Positions 35,599 through 44,100 of a DNA stretch of 64,000 bases are shown here, piece after piece. Origin of the DNA: Streptomyces sp. NBC_01210 (lineage in GTDB: Bacteria; Actinomycetota; Actinomycetes; Streptomycetales; Streptomycetaceae); the NCBI RefSeq assembly GCF_036010325.1, contig NZ_CP108549.1:3968001-4032000 (forward strand). Direction: 5' to 3'. Below the pieces are notes generated by a model. That model made no database searches. It was given only the letters and a program-made list of their open reading frames with translations, and was not told where the DNA came from. Both the position numbers and the translations under genes were made by a program. Each line of letters opens with the position of its first letter. Position 1 is the stretch's first letter.

Positions 35599-36366
35599 TT
35601 GAACGATCCGTACGAGACAACCGAGACGCAGCTCGAGCGACTCCTGGGTCGGGCGCTCAACTCCTTCGATCTGCCCGACACGACGGTCGAGCGGCTCGAA
35701 TCCGCGCTGGCCCATGCCAGTTCGCTGCATTCGTCGCACCACAGTGCGGCCCTGCGCCGTGCCACGTACCGGCATGCCTATCTGCTGAGCGACGGCACCT
35801 CCCTGGTCCTGTGGGAGCTGGTGCACAACACCGGCCGCGACAGCGCCGAGCAGCACGAGCTCTACACCGAGGAGTCCGAGGTCCGCCTCGCCGCGTCGCG
35901 GCTGCCCGCCGGTTTCCCGGGCTTCGCCGGGCCCGCGGACACCGGCCGGGACTCCGACGTCGAAGACGACGACCTCGACGCCGATCTGGAACTGCTCACC
36001 TCGCTGATGTCCGCGCCCCCTGCCCCGCTCCCCCGGATGTACGTCCCGGACGACTCCGCGGACCACGCGCGCCGCGTGCTGCGCCGCGCGGAGAACGCCG
36101 ACCGGCCGGGCGAGGAGACCGCGCGCCTGCTGCGGGCCGCTTTCGCCCACCACATCACGCAGGTCTTCGGCCGCCAGTGCCGGGTGGAGGGGAAGGACGC
36201 GGGCTTCACACTGTACGAGCACGCGTTCCTGCTGCTCGACGGCACCGAGACAAGCCTGTGGGAGGTGGAGCACACGGCGACGCCCGACGGCCGCCATATG
36301 TGCGAGGTGTACGCCGCGGAGCACATAGCGCGCGAGGCGATGGAGCTGCGCGCGAGCGTGCGGTGA
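35599..36366 (+). CDS. DUF6227-type Streptomyces protein
   Basis: 255 residues from TTG 35599, with GGAG at proper spacing. Two similar halves: RRATYRHAYLLSDGTSLVLWELVHNTG (about 53-79) and GFTLYEHAFLLLDGTETSLWEVEHT (about 203-227), each a helix followed by a DGT-x-x-x-LWE strand, so it looks like a tandem duplication joined by an acidic linker (DVEDDDLDADLELL). Widely conserved in Streptomyces, function unknown. Confidence 0.75.
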   Translation: MNDPYETTETQLERLLGRALNSFDLPDTTVERLESALAHASSLHSSHHSAALRRATYRHAYLLSDGTSLVLWELVHNTGRDSAEQHELYTEESEVRLAASRLPAGFPGFAGPADTGRDSDVEDDDLDADLELLTSLMSAPPAPLPRMYVPDDSADHARRVLRRAENADRPGEETARLLRAAFAHHITQVFGRQCRVEGKDAGFTLYEHAFLLLDGTETSLWEVEHTATPDGRHMCEVYAAEHIAREAMELRASVR

Positions 36367-36544
36367 ACCGGGGTGCGGTGAGCGTCCCCCCAACGGCCGG
36401 AGGGAACGAGGCCTGCCCCTTGGTCAAACCCTGTCTCTGATCTTGGTCAAGATCACGCCAAGCCCGGCCCCCTGCCCACATTCACTCCATAAACTCCGGC
36501 CCGTCTTTGCGGCGAACGGCCGCTCGGGGGAATGGAGTTCAACC

Positions 36545-37249
36545 ATGGCTGAATCCGGCAAACGAGGAAACATCCTCCTGACCTGGGGGCCTACGATCCT
36601 GTTCGGCGTTCTGCTGCCGTGGATCACATACGGAATGCTGATCGACCACGGCATGCACGAGGTCCCCGCCCTGCTGCTCATCTCCTGCTGGCCACTGGTC
36701 GAGCTGACGATCTACTTCGCCATGAAGCGGCGCGTGGACGAGTTCAGCATGCTGATCCTGATCACTCTGCTGCTGGGAGCGGTCAGCGCCCTCGCGTACA
36801 ACAGCGCGAAGCTGCTCTTCCTCAAGGACTCCGCGCTGACCGGGCTGCTCGGGCTTGCCTTCCTCGTCAGCCTCACGCTCAAGCGGCCGCTGATCTTCTA
36901 CTTCGGCCGCAAGTTCGGCACGGACGGTACGCCTGAGGGCATCGCCGACTGGAACGCGATGTGGGACAAGTACCCGGGCTTCCGTGCCGGCCAGCGGCGG
37001 TTGACCATCGTCTGGGGCGTGACGTTCCTGGCCGAGGCGGGCGTGAAGGCCGGGCTGGTCTACGTACTGGACACGGAGACGATGGTCGGGGTCTCCAACG
37101 TGCTGCCGCTCGTCATCCTGGCGGGCCTGATGGTGTACACGATCCGGGCCGGGAAGCAGGGCCGCGCGCGCCGCGAGGCGGCGGAGGCGGCAGCGGCGGC
37201 TGAAGCGGAAGCGGAAGCGGAAGGAGCGGCGGCCCAGGCTCGGGCCTGA
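36545..37249 (+). CDS. VC0807-family integral membrane protein
   Basis: 234 residues from ATG 36545. Six or seven hydrophobic spans (13-30, 38-55, 62-85, 92-112, 153-172, 178-196), with the loop YFGRKFGTDGTPEGIADWNAMWDKYPGFRAG that marks VC0807-like proteins (related to intracellular septation protein A). It ends in an Ala/Glu-rich coiled tail (EAAEAAAAAEAEAEAEG). Function unknown. Confidence 0.8.
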   Translation: MAESGKRGNILLTWGPTILFGVLLPWITYGMLIDHGMHEVPALLLISCWPLVELTIYFAMKRRVDEFSMLILITLLLGAVSALAYNSAKLLFLKDSALTGLLGLAFLVSLTLKRPLIFYFGRKFGTDGTPEGIADWNAMWDKYPGFRAGQRRLTIVWGVTFLAEAGVKAGLVYVLDTETMVGVSNVLPLVILAGLMVYTIRAGKQGRARREAAEAAAAAEAEAEAEGAAAQARA

Positions 37250-37314
37250 ACCGCCGCTCGTCCGTCGTCAGTTTGTCCGTCGTCAGTTGTCCATCGTCTG
37301 TCGCCCGACGTCCG

Positions 37315-37579
37315 TCAGGCCGCGACCGGGACCTTCGCCTCTTCGGCGGCGGAGGTCCCGGAGGCGGCAGCCTCCGTCTCCGGCGATGAGCTCGGCAGGC
37401 CGGTTGATCCCGGCCTTGACGCCGACCTCGACAGTGGGCTTCCCGGCGAACCGCTCCCTGTCCCGTACGGGCACATCATGCGCGAAGATCACGCCGTCGG
37501 CGGCGGCGATGACCTCGGGATCCAGCCGGGCGAACCCGGCGGACCCCTGTGTCCCGACGGCGACCTCGACGCCGTGTGA
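37315..37579 (-). pseudogene. Fragment of fructose-type PTS EIIB domain
   Basis: The frame HGVEVAVGTQGSAGFARLDP...ADGVIFAHDVPVRDRERFAGKP...VGVKAGINRPAELI is the C-terminal half of a fructose PTS EIIB domain (ETQGS, FAGKP blocks). The phosphorylated-Cys loop (usually ACPTGIAHT) and all of EIIC are missing, and a one-base shift is needed near 37385 to reach the tail AASGTSAAEEAKVPVAA and stop at 37315. So this is a decayed relic of a fruA-like gene. It sits between VC0807 and the MFS terminator. Confidence 0.75.
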
Positions 37580-37600
37580 CCCGCGGCCCGGCAAGGCCCG

Positions 37601-37651
37601 ACGACGCAGCGAGGCTCGGCCCGGGACATGCCCCGGGCCGAGCCTCGTCGT
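37601..37651. terminator. Strong terminator after the DHA2 exporter
   Basis: ACGAC...GAGGCTCGGCCCGGG and its complement CCCGGGCCGAGCCTCGTCGT around loop ACATGC form a stem of 15 or more pairs, 15 bases past the exporter stop on the minus strand. Confidence 0.85.
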
Positions 37652-37665
37652 ACACCTTGGCCGCG

Positions 37666-39180
37666 TCAGTGCGACAGCGCGGGCTCCAGGTCCACCGGGC
37701 CCTCGGTCACCGTCTCCGCGTCCGCCCCCTCCACATGCTGCTTCGGCCGCGCCGGCAGTGCGAACATCACCAGGAAGATCACGACCAGCACCGCCACCAC
37801 CCACCACAGCGAGTTCTGGAACGCATTCGCGAAGGCGTTGCCCACCGCGCTCGGCGCGATCCGGTCGTCGATCGACCCGAAGAAGACCACCGAGACCAGG
37901 CCGAGCCCGAGCGCATTGCCCATCTGCTGCGTCGTGTTGATCAGCCCGGACGCGGAGCCCGAGTGCTCACGCGGCACGTCCGACAGAACCGCGTCCGTCA
38001 GCGGTGCCACGATCAGGCCCATCCCGACGCCCATCACCACGAGCGGCAGGCTCATCTGCCAGGAATGGATCGCCGTGCCGTACCGCCCGGCCTCCCAGAT
38101 GTAGAGCAGCAGCCCCGTGGCCATCGTCACCGCGCCCCCCTGGAGCACCTTCCGGCCGAAGCGCGGCACCAGTTTCTGTACGGATATCCCGGCTGCCGCG
38201 GACACGGCGATCGAGAACGGGACACCGGTCAGGCCCGCCCGCAGCGGGCTCCAGCCGAGACCGATCTGCATGTACAGCGTCCAGACCAGGAAGAAGATCC
38301 CGCAGGCGATACCGAAGGTGAGCTGCACGGCGATACCGGCGGCGAAGCTCTTCACCCTGAACAGCGAGAGCTCGACCAGCGGGGAGCCGTCCTTGCGGGT
38401 CTTCTTCTTCTCGTACGCCACGAAGGCGGCGAAGACGACCAGACTGCCGGCCATGCACAGATGACCCCAGAGCGGCCAGCCCAGCTCACGCCCGCGGGTC
38501 AGCGGATAGATCAGCATCAGCAGTCCGAGCGTGACCAGCGCGACGCCGACCAGGTCGAGCTTGAGCGCCTTCGGGGCGCGGGACTCGGTGATGAACTTCC
38601 GGCCCAGGATCAGTCCGGCGATGCCCACCGGCAGGTTGATCAGGAAGATCGGGCGCCACTCGAGACCGAAGAGGTTCCACTGGGTCAGCAGCGCGCCGAG
38701 CAGCGGTCCGGACACCGCGCCGAGGCCGATGACCGCGCCGAACATGCCGAAGACCTTGCCGCGTTCGTGCGCCGGGAAGGTGACATGGATGATCGCGAGC
38801 ACCTGCGGCACCATCATCGCGGCCGTCGCGCCCTGCAGCAGACGGGAGGCGACCAGCATCTCCTCGTTCGCCGCGAAACCGCAGAGCGCGGAGGCGAACG
38901 TGAAGCCGGAGATGCCGATCAGGAAGAGGCGCTTGCGGCCGTAGATGTCACCGAGCCGGCCACCCGTGATCAGACCGGCGGCGAAGGCGAGCGCGTATCC
39001 GGCGGTGATCCACTGGATCGCGCCGAACGAAGCGCCGAGGTCCCGCTGCATGCTCGGGATCGCGATGTTGACGATGGTGACGTCGACCAGGTCCATGAAG
39101 GCCGCGGTCATGACGATGGCGAGCGCGATCCAGCGACGACGGTCTGATGCCGTATCCGGTACGGCGGGCTGTGAACTCAT
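37666..39180 (-). CDS. DHA2-family (EmrB/QacA) multidrug exporter
   Basis: 504 residues from ATG 39180. Fourteen hydrophobic spans; FMDLVDVTIVNIAIPSMQRDL (motif D1-like), ITGGRLGDIYGRKRLFLIG (motif A) and VSGPLLGALLTQ (motif C) mark drug:H+ antiporters of the 14-TM group. Divergent from a WYL-domain regulator across 63 bases with a candidate operator, so the regulator probably controls it. Substrate unknown. Confidence 0.88.
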   Translation of the reverse strand: MSSQPAVPDTASDRRRWIALAIVMTAAFMDLVDVTIVNIAIPSMQRDLGASFGAIQWITAGYALAFAAGLITGGRLGDIYGRKRLFLIGISGFTFASALCGFAANEEMLVASRLLQGATAAMMVPQVLAIIHVTFPAHERGKVFGMFGAVIGLGAVSGPLLGALLTQWNLFGLEWRPIFLINLPVGIAGLILGRKFITESRAPKALKLDLVGVALVTLGLLMLIYPLTRGRELGWPLWGHLCMAGSLVVFAAFVAYEKKKTRKDGSPLVELSLFRVKSFAAGIAVQLTFGIACGIFFLVWTLYMQIGLGWSPLRAGLTGVPFSIAVSAAAGISVQKLVPRFGRKVLQGGAVTMATGLLLYIWEAGRYGTAIHSWQMSLPLVVMGVGMGLIVAPLTDAVLSDVPREHSGSASGLINTTQQMGNALGLGLVSVVFFGSIDDRIAPSAVGNAFANAFQNSLWWVVAVLVVIFLVMFALPARPKQHVEGADAETVTEGPVDLEPALSH

Positions 39181-39202
39181 AACGGTGAATCTAGAGTGGA
39201 TA

Positions 39203-39221
39203 TAGGTCAGCTCATGTCCTA
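39203..39221. promoter_or_regulatory. Candidate operator between exporter and WYL regulator
   Basis: TAGGTCA, five bases, TGTCCTA: an inverted repeat with six of seven matching pairs, in the 63-base divergent promoter region. It is placed to regulate both genes and is a likely site for the WYL regulator. Confidence 0.5.
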
Positions 39222-39243
39222 GATGGCGGGCATTCTGAAGAAC

Positions 39244-40200
39244 ATGACGGACACTCCGGCACGACTCCTGAATCTGCTCTCCCTTCTCCAGACTCCGCGC
39301 GAGTGGCCGGGCAGCGAGCTCGCCGAGCGCCTCGAGGTGAGCCCGCGCACGATCCGGCGCGACATCGACCGGCTGCGGGACCTCGGCTATCCGGTCGAGG
39401 CGACGAAGGGGGCGGTCGGCGGATACCGCCTGGTCGCGGGGGCGGCGATGCCTCCGCTGCTCCTCGACGACGAGGAGGCGGTGGCGATCGCGGTGGGCCT
39501 GCGGGCGGGGGCCGGCCATGCCATCGAGGGCATCGAGGAAGCTTCCGTACGGGCTCTGGCCAAGCTGGAACAGGTGCTTCCGTCGCGGCTGCGGCACCGG
39601 GTCACCACGCTCCAGGCGGCGACGATCCCGCTCACCCGGGGCGACGGCGCGACGATCGACCCGCAGACGCTGACCGTCATCGCGGGCACGGCGACCGGGC
39701 GCGAGCGCCTCCGCTTCGGCTACCGCGCGGGTGACGGGACCGAGACCAAACGACAGGTCGAGCCGTACCGGCTGGTCTCGACGGGCCGTCGCTGGTACCT
39801 CGTCGCGTACGACATCGAGCGGGACGACTGGCGTACGTTCCGGGTCGACCGGGTCTCGGAACCCTTTGCCACGGGGGCGCGCTTTGTGCCGCGGGAGCTG
39901 CCGACGGGGGATGCGGCGAAGCTGCTCGGGCACTCGATGTCGCGGCAGCCGGAGTACGACATCGACGTGAGCTTCGAGGCGCCGGCGGCGTTTGTGGCGG
40001 CGCGGCTCCCGGAACATCTGGGCGCGCCGGTGCCGACGGGCGAGGAGACGTGCAGGCTGCGGGCGCGGTCCGCGGACTCGGTGGAGTGGCTGGCGCTCCG
40101 ACTGGCCCTGGTGGACTGCGAGTTCACGGTCCATGGCCCGGGGCGGCTGTCGGAGTACGTAACGGACCTGGCCGCGCGCCTGAGCCGCGCGGCACGGTAA
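39244..40200 (+). CDS. YafY/PafC-like WYL-domain transcriptional regulator
   Basis: 318 residues from ATG 39244 (in-frame ATG 39223 is possible but lies over the operator). N-terminal HTH_11: MTDTPARLLNLLSLLQTPRE then LAERLEVSPRTIRRDIDRLRDLGYPV. WYL domain: FGYRAGDGTETKRQVEPYRL and RRWYLVAYDIERDDWRTFRVDRV. C-terminal WCX extension to residue 318. Such regulators sense nucleic-acid or small ligands. It is divergent from a drug exporter, which it probably controls. Confidence 0.87.
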   Translation: MTDTPARLLNLLSLLQTPREWPGSELAERLEVSPRTIRRDIDRLRDLGYPVEATKGAVGGYRLVAGAAMPPLLLDDEEAVAIAVGLRAGAGHAIEGIEEASVRALAKLEQVLPSRLRHRVTTLQAATIPLTRGDGATIDPQTLTVIAGTATGRERLRFGYRAGDGTETKRQVEPYRLVSTGRRWYLVAYDIERDDWRTFRVDRVSEPFATGARFVPRELPTGDAAKLLGHSMSRQPEYDIDVSFEAPAAFVAARLPEHLGAPVPTGEETCRLRARSADSVEWLALRLALVDCEFTVHGPGRLSEYVTDLAARLSRAAR

Positions 40201-40891
40201 GCCTCTGCTTGCTGCGGGTGCTTGTGGCCCGGGCCCGGGGTCGTCCGGTCTCGTCCGGTGCGGGTTGCCTCCGGCGGGGTGCGGGTTGCCTCCGGCGGGG
40301 TGCGGGTTCTTGTCGGGTGCGGGCTCCGGTGCCCCTCCGGGCTCGACTCCTCGGGGTCGGCGGCGTACAGGCTCTTGGTGCGTGACCCCGGTTTTGCCGC
40401 CAATCCCCTGCGGGGACGACCCTGCACGGCACCTCCCCACCCGAACGACATGGGTGCGGCCCGCCGGGGGGTACAGCGGTTCGCCGGTGGAAACCACCCA
40501 CCGAAGAGCAACCACCAACGCCCCCGGCCCACCCTGGCCACATGACCGAGCAACTGACGCCCCCGGCCCACCTCGACCACAAGACCGGGCAACTGCAGCC
40601 CACGCTCACCACATGACCGAGCAACTGACGGGTGCGGCCCGCCGGGGTTGCCCAGCGGCCCGGGGCCCCGTCGTTCTGCGGCGCGAAGCTGCCGCTCCGG
40701 GGTGGGGGGGCGTCAGCCCCCACACCCCCGTACCCCGGCGGGGGGTCTGGGGGCGCAGCCCCCAGTTCCGGGAAGGGGCGGACAGGGGAACACCCTCCGG
40801 TCACCGGACAAGGGCCTCCGCCCGGGGCGAACCTGGCAGAGAAGGACCCCGGCACCGGGGGGAAGGTACCGGGGTCCGCTTTGGGGGGCGG
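40201..40891. other. Gene-free GC-rich intergenic region with short repeats
   Basis: No convincing gene. A 20-base unit GTGCGGGTTGCCTCCGGCGG is repeated in tandem around 40259-40300. ACATGACCGAGCAACTGACG occurs near 40541 and again near 40612, and GGTGCGGCCCGCCGGGG near 40451 and 40631. CTGGGGGCGCAGCCCCCAG near 40748 is a perfect palindrome of the kind scattered through Streptomyces intergenic DNA; here it lies downstream of hrdD and may end its transcript. Confidence 0.55.
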
Positions 40892-41890
40892 TTACGCCGC
40901 CGCGTCGAAGCCCGTGTCGCGGGCCATCCGCTTCAGCTCCAGCAGCGCGTGCTTCTCGATCTGGCGGATTCGCTCGCGCGTCAGGCCGTGCTCCTTGCCG
41001 ACCTCCGTCAGCGTGCGCTCCCGCCCGTCCTCGATGCCGTACCGCATCCGGATGATCGACGCCGTACGGTGGTCGAGCCTGCCGATCAGGTCGTCCAGCC
41101 CCTCGCTGCGCAGCAGCGTGAGCACCGACTGCTCGGGCGACACCGCCGAGGTGTCCTCCAGCAGGTCACCGAACTGCGTCTCGCCCGCGTCGTCCACCGC
41201 CATGTTCAGGCTGACCGGGTCGCGCGCCCAGTCCAGGACGTCCCTGACCCGCTCCGGCGTCGAGCCGAGCTCCTTCGCGACCTCGGCCGCCTCCGGCTCG
41301 CGGCCGTTCTCGCGGTTGAACTCGCGCTGGACGCGGCGGATGCGTCCGAGCTCCTCCACCAGGTGGACAGGGAGCCGGATCGTGCGGGACTGGTCGGCTA
41401 TGGAGCGGGTGATCGCCTGGCGGATCCACCAGGTCGCATACGTCGAGAACTTGAAGCCCTTGGCGTAGTCGAACTTCTCCACCGCGCGGACCAGGCCGGC
41501 GTTGCCCTCCTGGATCAGGTCGAGCAGCGGCAGACCACTGCGCGGATAGCGTCGCGCGACGGCCACCACGAGCCGGAGGTTGGAGCGGATGAAAATGTCC
41601 TTCGCGCGCTCGCCTTCCGCGACCAGCGCCTCGAGCTCCTCGCGCGTGGCGCCGCCGGCATCGCTCTCCACCTCTTTTTCGAGGATCTGGCGCGCGAACA
41701 CACCGGCCTCGATGGTCTGGGACAGTTCGACTTCCTTGGCGGCGTCGAGCAGCGGCGTACGCGCGATCTCATCGAGGTACATGCCGACCAGGTCGCGGTC
41801 GGCGATCTCCCCGCCCACGGCGCGAACGCTGCTTGCCCGGCCGGTCCCACTGGAGTCGGACTGACGACGGGCGACGGCACGGGTTGCCAT
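40892..41890 (-). CDS. hrdD: RNA polymerase principal-like sigma factor HrdD
   Basis: 332 residues, exactly the length of HrdD in S. coelicolor. MATRAVARRQS start, region 1.2 (GEIADRDLVGMYLDEIARTPLL), region 2 (DLIQEGNAGLVRAVEKFDYAKG then FSTYATWWIRQAITR), region 3, and region 4 HTH (TLTEVGKEHGLTRERIRQIE) ending ARDTGFDAAA, the HrdD tail. It is a group 2 sigma-70 factor, non-essential, stress-linked. A sigma-R type promoter lies upstream. Shares its intergenic region with a divergent GNAT gene. Confidence 0.92.
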   Translation of the reverse strand: MATRAVARRQSDSSGTGRASSVRAVGGEIADRDLVGMYLDEIARTPLLDAAKEVELSQTIEAGVFARQILEKEVESDAGGATREELEALVAEGERAKDIFIRSNLRLVVAVARRYPRSGLPLLDLIQEGNAGLVRAVEKFDYAKGFKFSTYATWWIRQAITRSIADQSRTIRLPVHLVEELGRIRRVQREFNRENGREPEAAEVAKELGSTPERVRDVLDWARDPVSLNMAVDDAGETQFGDLLEDTSAVSPEQSVLTLLRSEGLDDLIGRLDHRTASIIRMRYGIEDGRERTLTEVGKEHGLTRERIRQIEKHALLELKRMARDTGFDAAA

Positions 41891-41951
41891 GCGTGCTCCC
41901 TTGCTGAGTAGGTCGCGACACCCTTCCGGGTGCCCTGCATCCGATGGAAAC

Positions 41952-41978
41952 AACGACTGGAATCGGGACAGAATTCCC
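41952..41978 (-). promoter_or_regulatory. Sigma-R type promoter of hrdD
   Basis: On the minus strand GGGAAT (41978-41973), exactly 18 bases, then GTT (41954-41952), the consensus of the thiol-stress sigma factor SigR, about 62 bases before the hrdD ATG. hrdD is a known SigR target in S. coelicolor. Confidence 0.75.
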
Positions 41979-42038
41979 ACGCGGCCCATCATTTTCGTGA
42001 TCATGCAGTACCCTGTCCCGTCACCCGGGGGAGGACGA

Positions 42039-42569
42039 ATGCCGCAGGAACGTACAGAGGTGCAGGTCAGCGCGGGCACGGAAGCCGATCTCGACGCCCT
42101 CACCGAGCTGTACAACCACTACGTACGCGAGACGGCGATCACGTTCGACACAGCCGCCTTCACGCCCGAGCAGCGCCGCCCTTGGCTGCACTCCCACCCT
42201 GAGGACGGCCCCCATCGTCTTTTGGTTGCTCGGGATGTCCGTTCTGCCCTCATTCTCGGCTACGCGACGAGCAGCCCTTTCCGCCCCAAGGCCGCGTACT
42301 CCACTTCCGTCGAGGTCAGCGTCTACTGCGCCCCCGAGGCGGCGGGCCGCGGCATCGGCACGCTGCTCTACAAATCGCTGTTCGAGGCTCTGGACGGCGA
42401 AGACCTGCACCGCGCGTACGCCGGGATCGCCCTGCCGAACGAGTCATCGACCCGCCTGCACACCCGCTTCGGCTTCCGCCACATCGGGACGTACGAGCAG
42501 GTGGGCAGGAAGTTCGGGAAGTACTGGGACGTGGCCTGGTACGAGAAGAAGCTGGGCCTGGAGGGGTAG
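42039..42569 (+). CDS. Phosphinothricin-type GNAT N-acetyltransferase
   Basis: 176 residues from ATG 42039 with GGAGG at good spacing. ADLDALTELYNHYVRETAITFD opens the domain as in Pat/Bar enzymes; VEVSVYCAPEAAGRGIGTLLYKSLFEAL is the acetyl-CoA loop; NESSTRLHTRFGFRHIGTYEQVGRKFGKYWDVAWYEK is the family C-terminus. Members acetylate phosphinothricin, methionine sulfoximine or similar amino acids. Substrate not proved. Confidence 0.87.
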   Translation: MPQERTEVQVSAGTEADLDALTELYNHYVRETAITFDTAAFTPEQRRPWLHSHPEDGPHRLLVARDVRSALILGYATSSPFRPKAAYSTSVEVSVYCAPEAAGRGIGTLLYKSLFEALDGEDLHRAYAGIALPNESSTRLHTRFGFRHIGTYEQVGRKFGKYWDVAWYEKKLGLEG

Positions 42570-42626
42570 GCCGTCAAACGGCTTGGGCCGAACCGCACTG
42601 GGCCGAGCCCGCTGAACCGGGTCGGA

Positions 42627-43409
42627 CTAACCGAACTGGACGGACCGCTTCGCCAGGCCCATCCAGAAGCCCTCGATCACGCTCCGCCCGCTCTCGAGCT
42701 CGCCCTGAGACGCTCCCAGCGTGACGAAGAGCGGCGCGAAGTGCTCGGTCCGCGGATGGGCCAGCCGCCCGGCCGGTGCCTTGTTCTCGAAGTCCAGCAG
42801 CGCGTCCACATCGGCCGCCGCGAGCGCCCGCTGCCCCCAGTCGTCGAACTCCGCCGACCAGCCGGGAGTCCCCTGATGCCGCAGCGCGACCAGATTGTGC
42901 GTGAAGAAGCCGCTGCCGACAATCAGCACGCCCTCGTCGCGCAGCGGCGCGAGCCTGCGCCCGATCTCCAGCAGCTTCTGCGGGTCGAGCGTGGGCATGG
43001 AGATCTGGAGTACGGGTATGCCGGCGCCCGGGAACATCTCCACCAGCGGGACGTACGCTCCGTGGTCCAGGCCGCGGTCCGGGATGTCCTGCACGGGCGT
43101 ACCGGCTCCGCGCAGCAACTTCCGTACGGAGTCGGCGAGTTGCGGAGCACCGGGAGCGGCGTACGTCACGCGGTAGTAGTGCTCGGGGAAGCCCCAGAAG
43201 TCGTACACCAGCGGCACGGTCTCCGTGGCGCCGAGCGCGAGCGGGGCCTCCTCCCAGTGGGCGGAGACCATCAGGATCGCCTTGGGGCGCGGCAGGCCGG
43301 CGGACCAGGCGGCGAGCTCGCCGGGCCAGACGGGGTCGTCGGCGAGCGACGGGGCACCGTGGGAGAGATAGAGGGCGGGCATGCGCTCCGCGGTGGGGGT
43401 GGCACTCAT
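42627..43409 (-). CDS. Extradiol ring-cleavage dioxygenase, 4,5-DOPA type (LigB superfamily)
   Basis: 260 residues. Metal-site histidines of the YgiD/DODA type: His17 in YLSHGAP, His51 in SAHWEE, and EHFAPLFV near the C-terminus; GLDHGAYVPL (His116) and FFTHNL (His171) are the active-site acid/base region. It opens catechol rings, DOPA in plants; the bacterial substrate is unknown. Divergent from a MarR regulator with shared operators between. Confidence 0.88.
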   Translation of the reverse strand: MSATPTAERMPALYLSHGAPSLADDPVWPGELAAWSAGLPRPKAILMVSAHWEEAPLALGATETVPLVYDFWGFPEHYYRVTYAAPGAPQLADSVRKLLRGAGTPVQDIPDRGLDHGAYVPLVEMFPGAGIPVLQISMPTLDPQKLLEIGRRLAPLRDEGVLIVGSGFFTHNLVALRHQGTPGWSAEFDDWGQRALAAADVDALLDFENKAPAGRLAHPRTEHFAPLFVTLGASQGELESGRSVIEGFWMGLAKRSVQFG

Positions 43410-43425
43410 GACAACTCCCGGTCTA

Positions 43426-43478
43426 CTTGAACTTTCAAGCTATACCGAACTCTAACTCCATATAGTTCAACTTTCAAG
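43426..43478. promoter_or_regulatory. MarR-type operators between dioxygenase and MarR gene
   Basis: CTTGAACTTTCAAG (43426-43439) is a palindrome with a two-base centre. AACTTTCAAG recurs at 43469-43478, 39 bases on, next to TAGTTC. TTGA...TCAA sites in a 91-base divergent promoter region are typical MarR operators, and the site next to each gene predicts shared repression. Confidence 0.6.
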
Positions 43479-43500
43479 AATGGGTCGTAGAGTGGAATCC

Positions 43501-44016
43501 ATGAACACGGCATCCACCGGCGGGGGCGACGCCGAACCGCGCTGGCTCACCGACGACGAGCAGCGCGTCTGGCGCTCGTATCTGCACGCCACCACCCTCT
43601 TCGAGGACCACCTCGACCGCCAATTGCAGCGCGACGCCGGTATGCCGCACATCTACTACGGCCTGCTCGTCCAGCTCTCCCAGGCCCCTCGCCGCCGCAA
43701 GCGAATGACCGAGCTGGCCATCGACGCCAAGATCACCCGCTCCCGGCTCTCGCACGCGATCGCACGTCTGGAGAAGAACGGCTGGGTACGCCGCGAGGAC
43801 TGCCCCTCCGACAAGCGCGGGCAGAACGCCGTACTGACGGACGAGGGCTTCCAGGTCCTGCAACGGACCGCACCCGGCCATGTCGAGGCCGTACGCCAGG
43901 CGATGTTCGACCGGCTCACGCCCGAACAGGTAGGGCAGCTGGGCGAGATCATGCGGATCATGGCCGAGGGGCTCCAGCCGCAGGACTCGGGCGCGGACCT
44001 GCCCTGGCTCCGCTGA
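43501..44016 (+). CDS. MarR-family transcriptional regulator
   Basis: 171 residues from ATG 43501. DEQRVWRSYLHATTLFEDHLDRQLQ is the dimer helix; RMTELAIDAKITRSRLSHAIARLEKNGWV is the winged HTH, and REDCPSDKRGQNAVLTDEGF the wing. MarR proteins usually repress until a phenolic ligand binds, which fits the divergent aromatic-ring dioxygenase as target. Confidence 0.9.
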   Translation: MNTASTGGGDAEPRWLTDDEQRVWRSYLHATTLFEDHLDRQLQRDAGMPHIYYGLLVQLSQAPRRRKRMTELAIDAKITRSRLSHAIARLEKNGWVRREDCPSDKRGQNAVLTDEGFQVLQRTAPGHVEAVRQAMFDRLTPEQVGQLGEIMRIMAEGLQPQDSGADLPWLR

Positions 44017-44030
44017 CGCAGCACGCGAAT

Positions 44031-44063
44031 GGCCCTGCCCGGGTTCACCACCCGGGCAGGGCC
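44031..44063. terminator. Bidirectional terminator between MarR and DHA2 exporter
   Basis: GGCCCTGCCCGGG, loop TTCACCA, CCCGGGCAGGGCC: a perfect 13-bp stem followed by CTTTCC, between two convergent genes. Confidence 0.88.
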
Positions 44064-44100
44064 CTTTCCGCTTGACCTCTCAGCGTCCGCCGAGCTCGCG

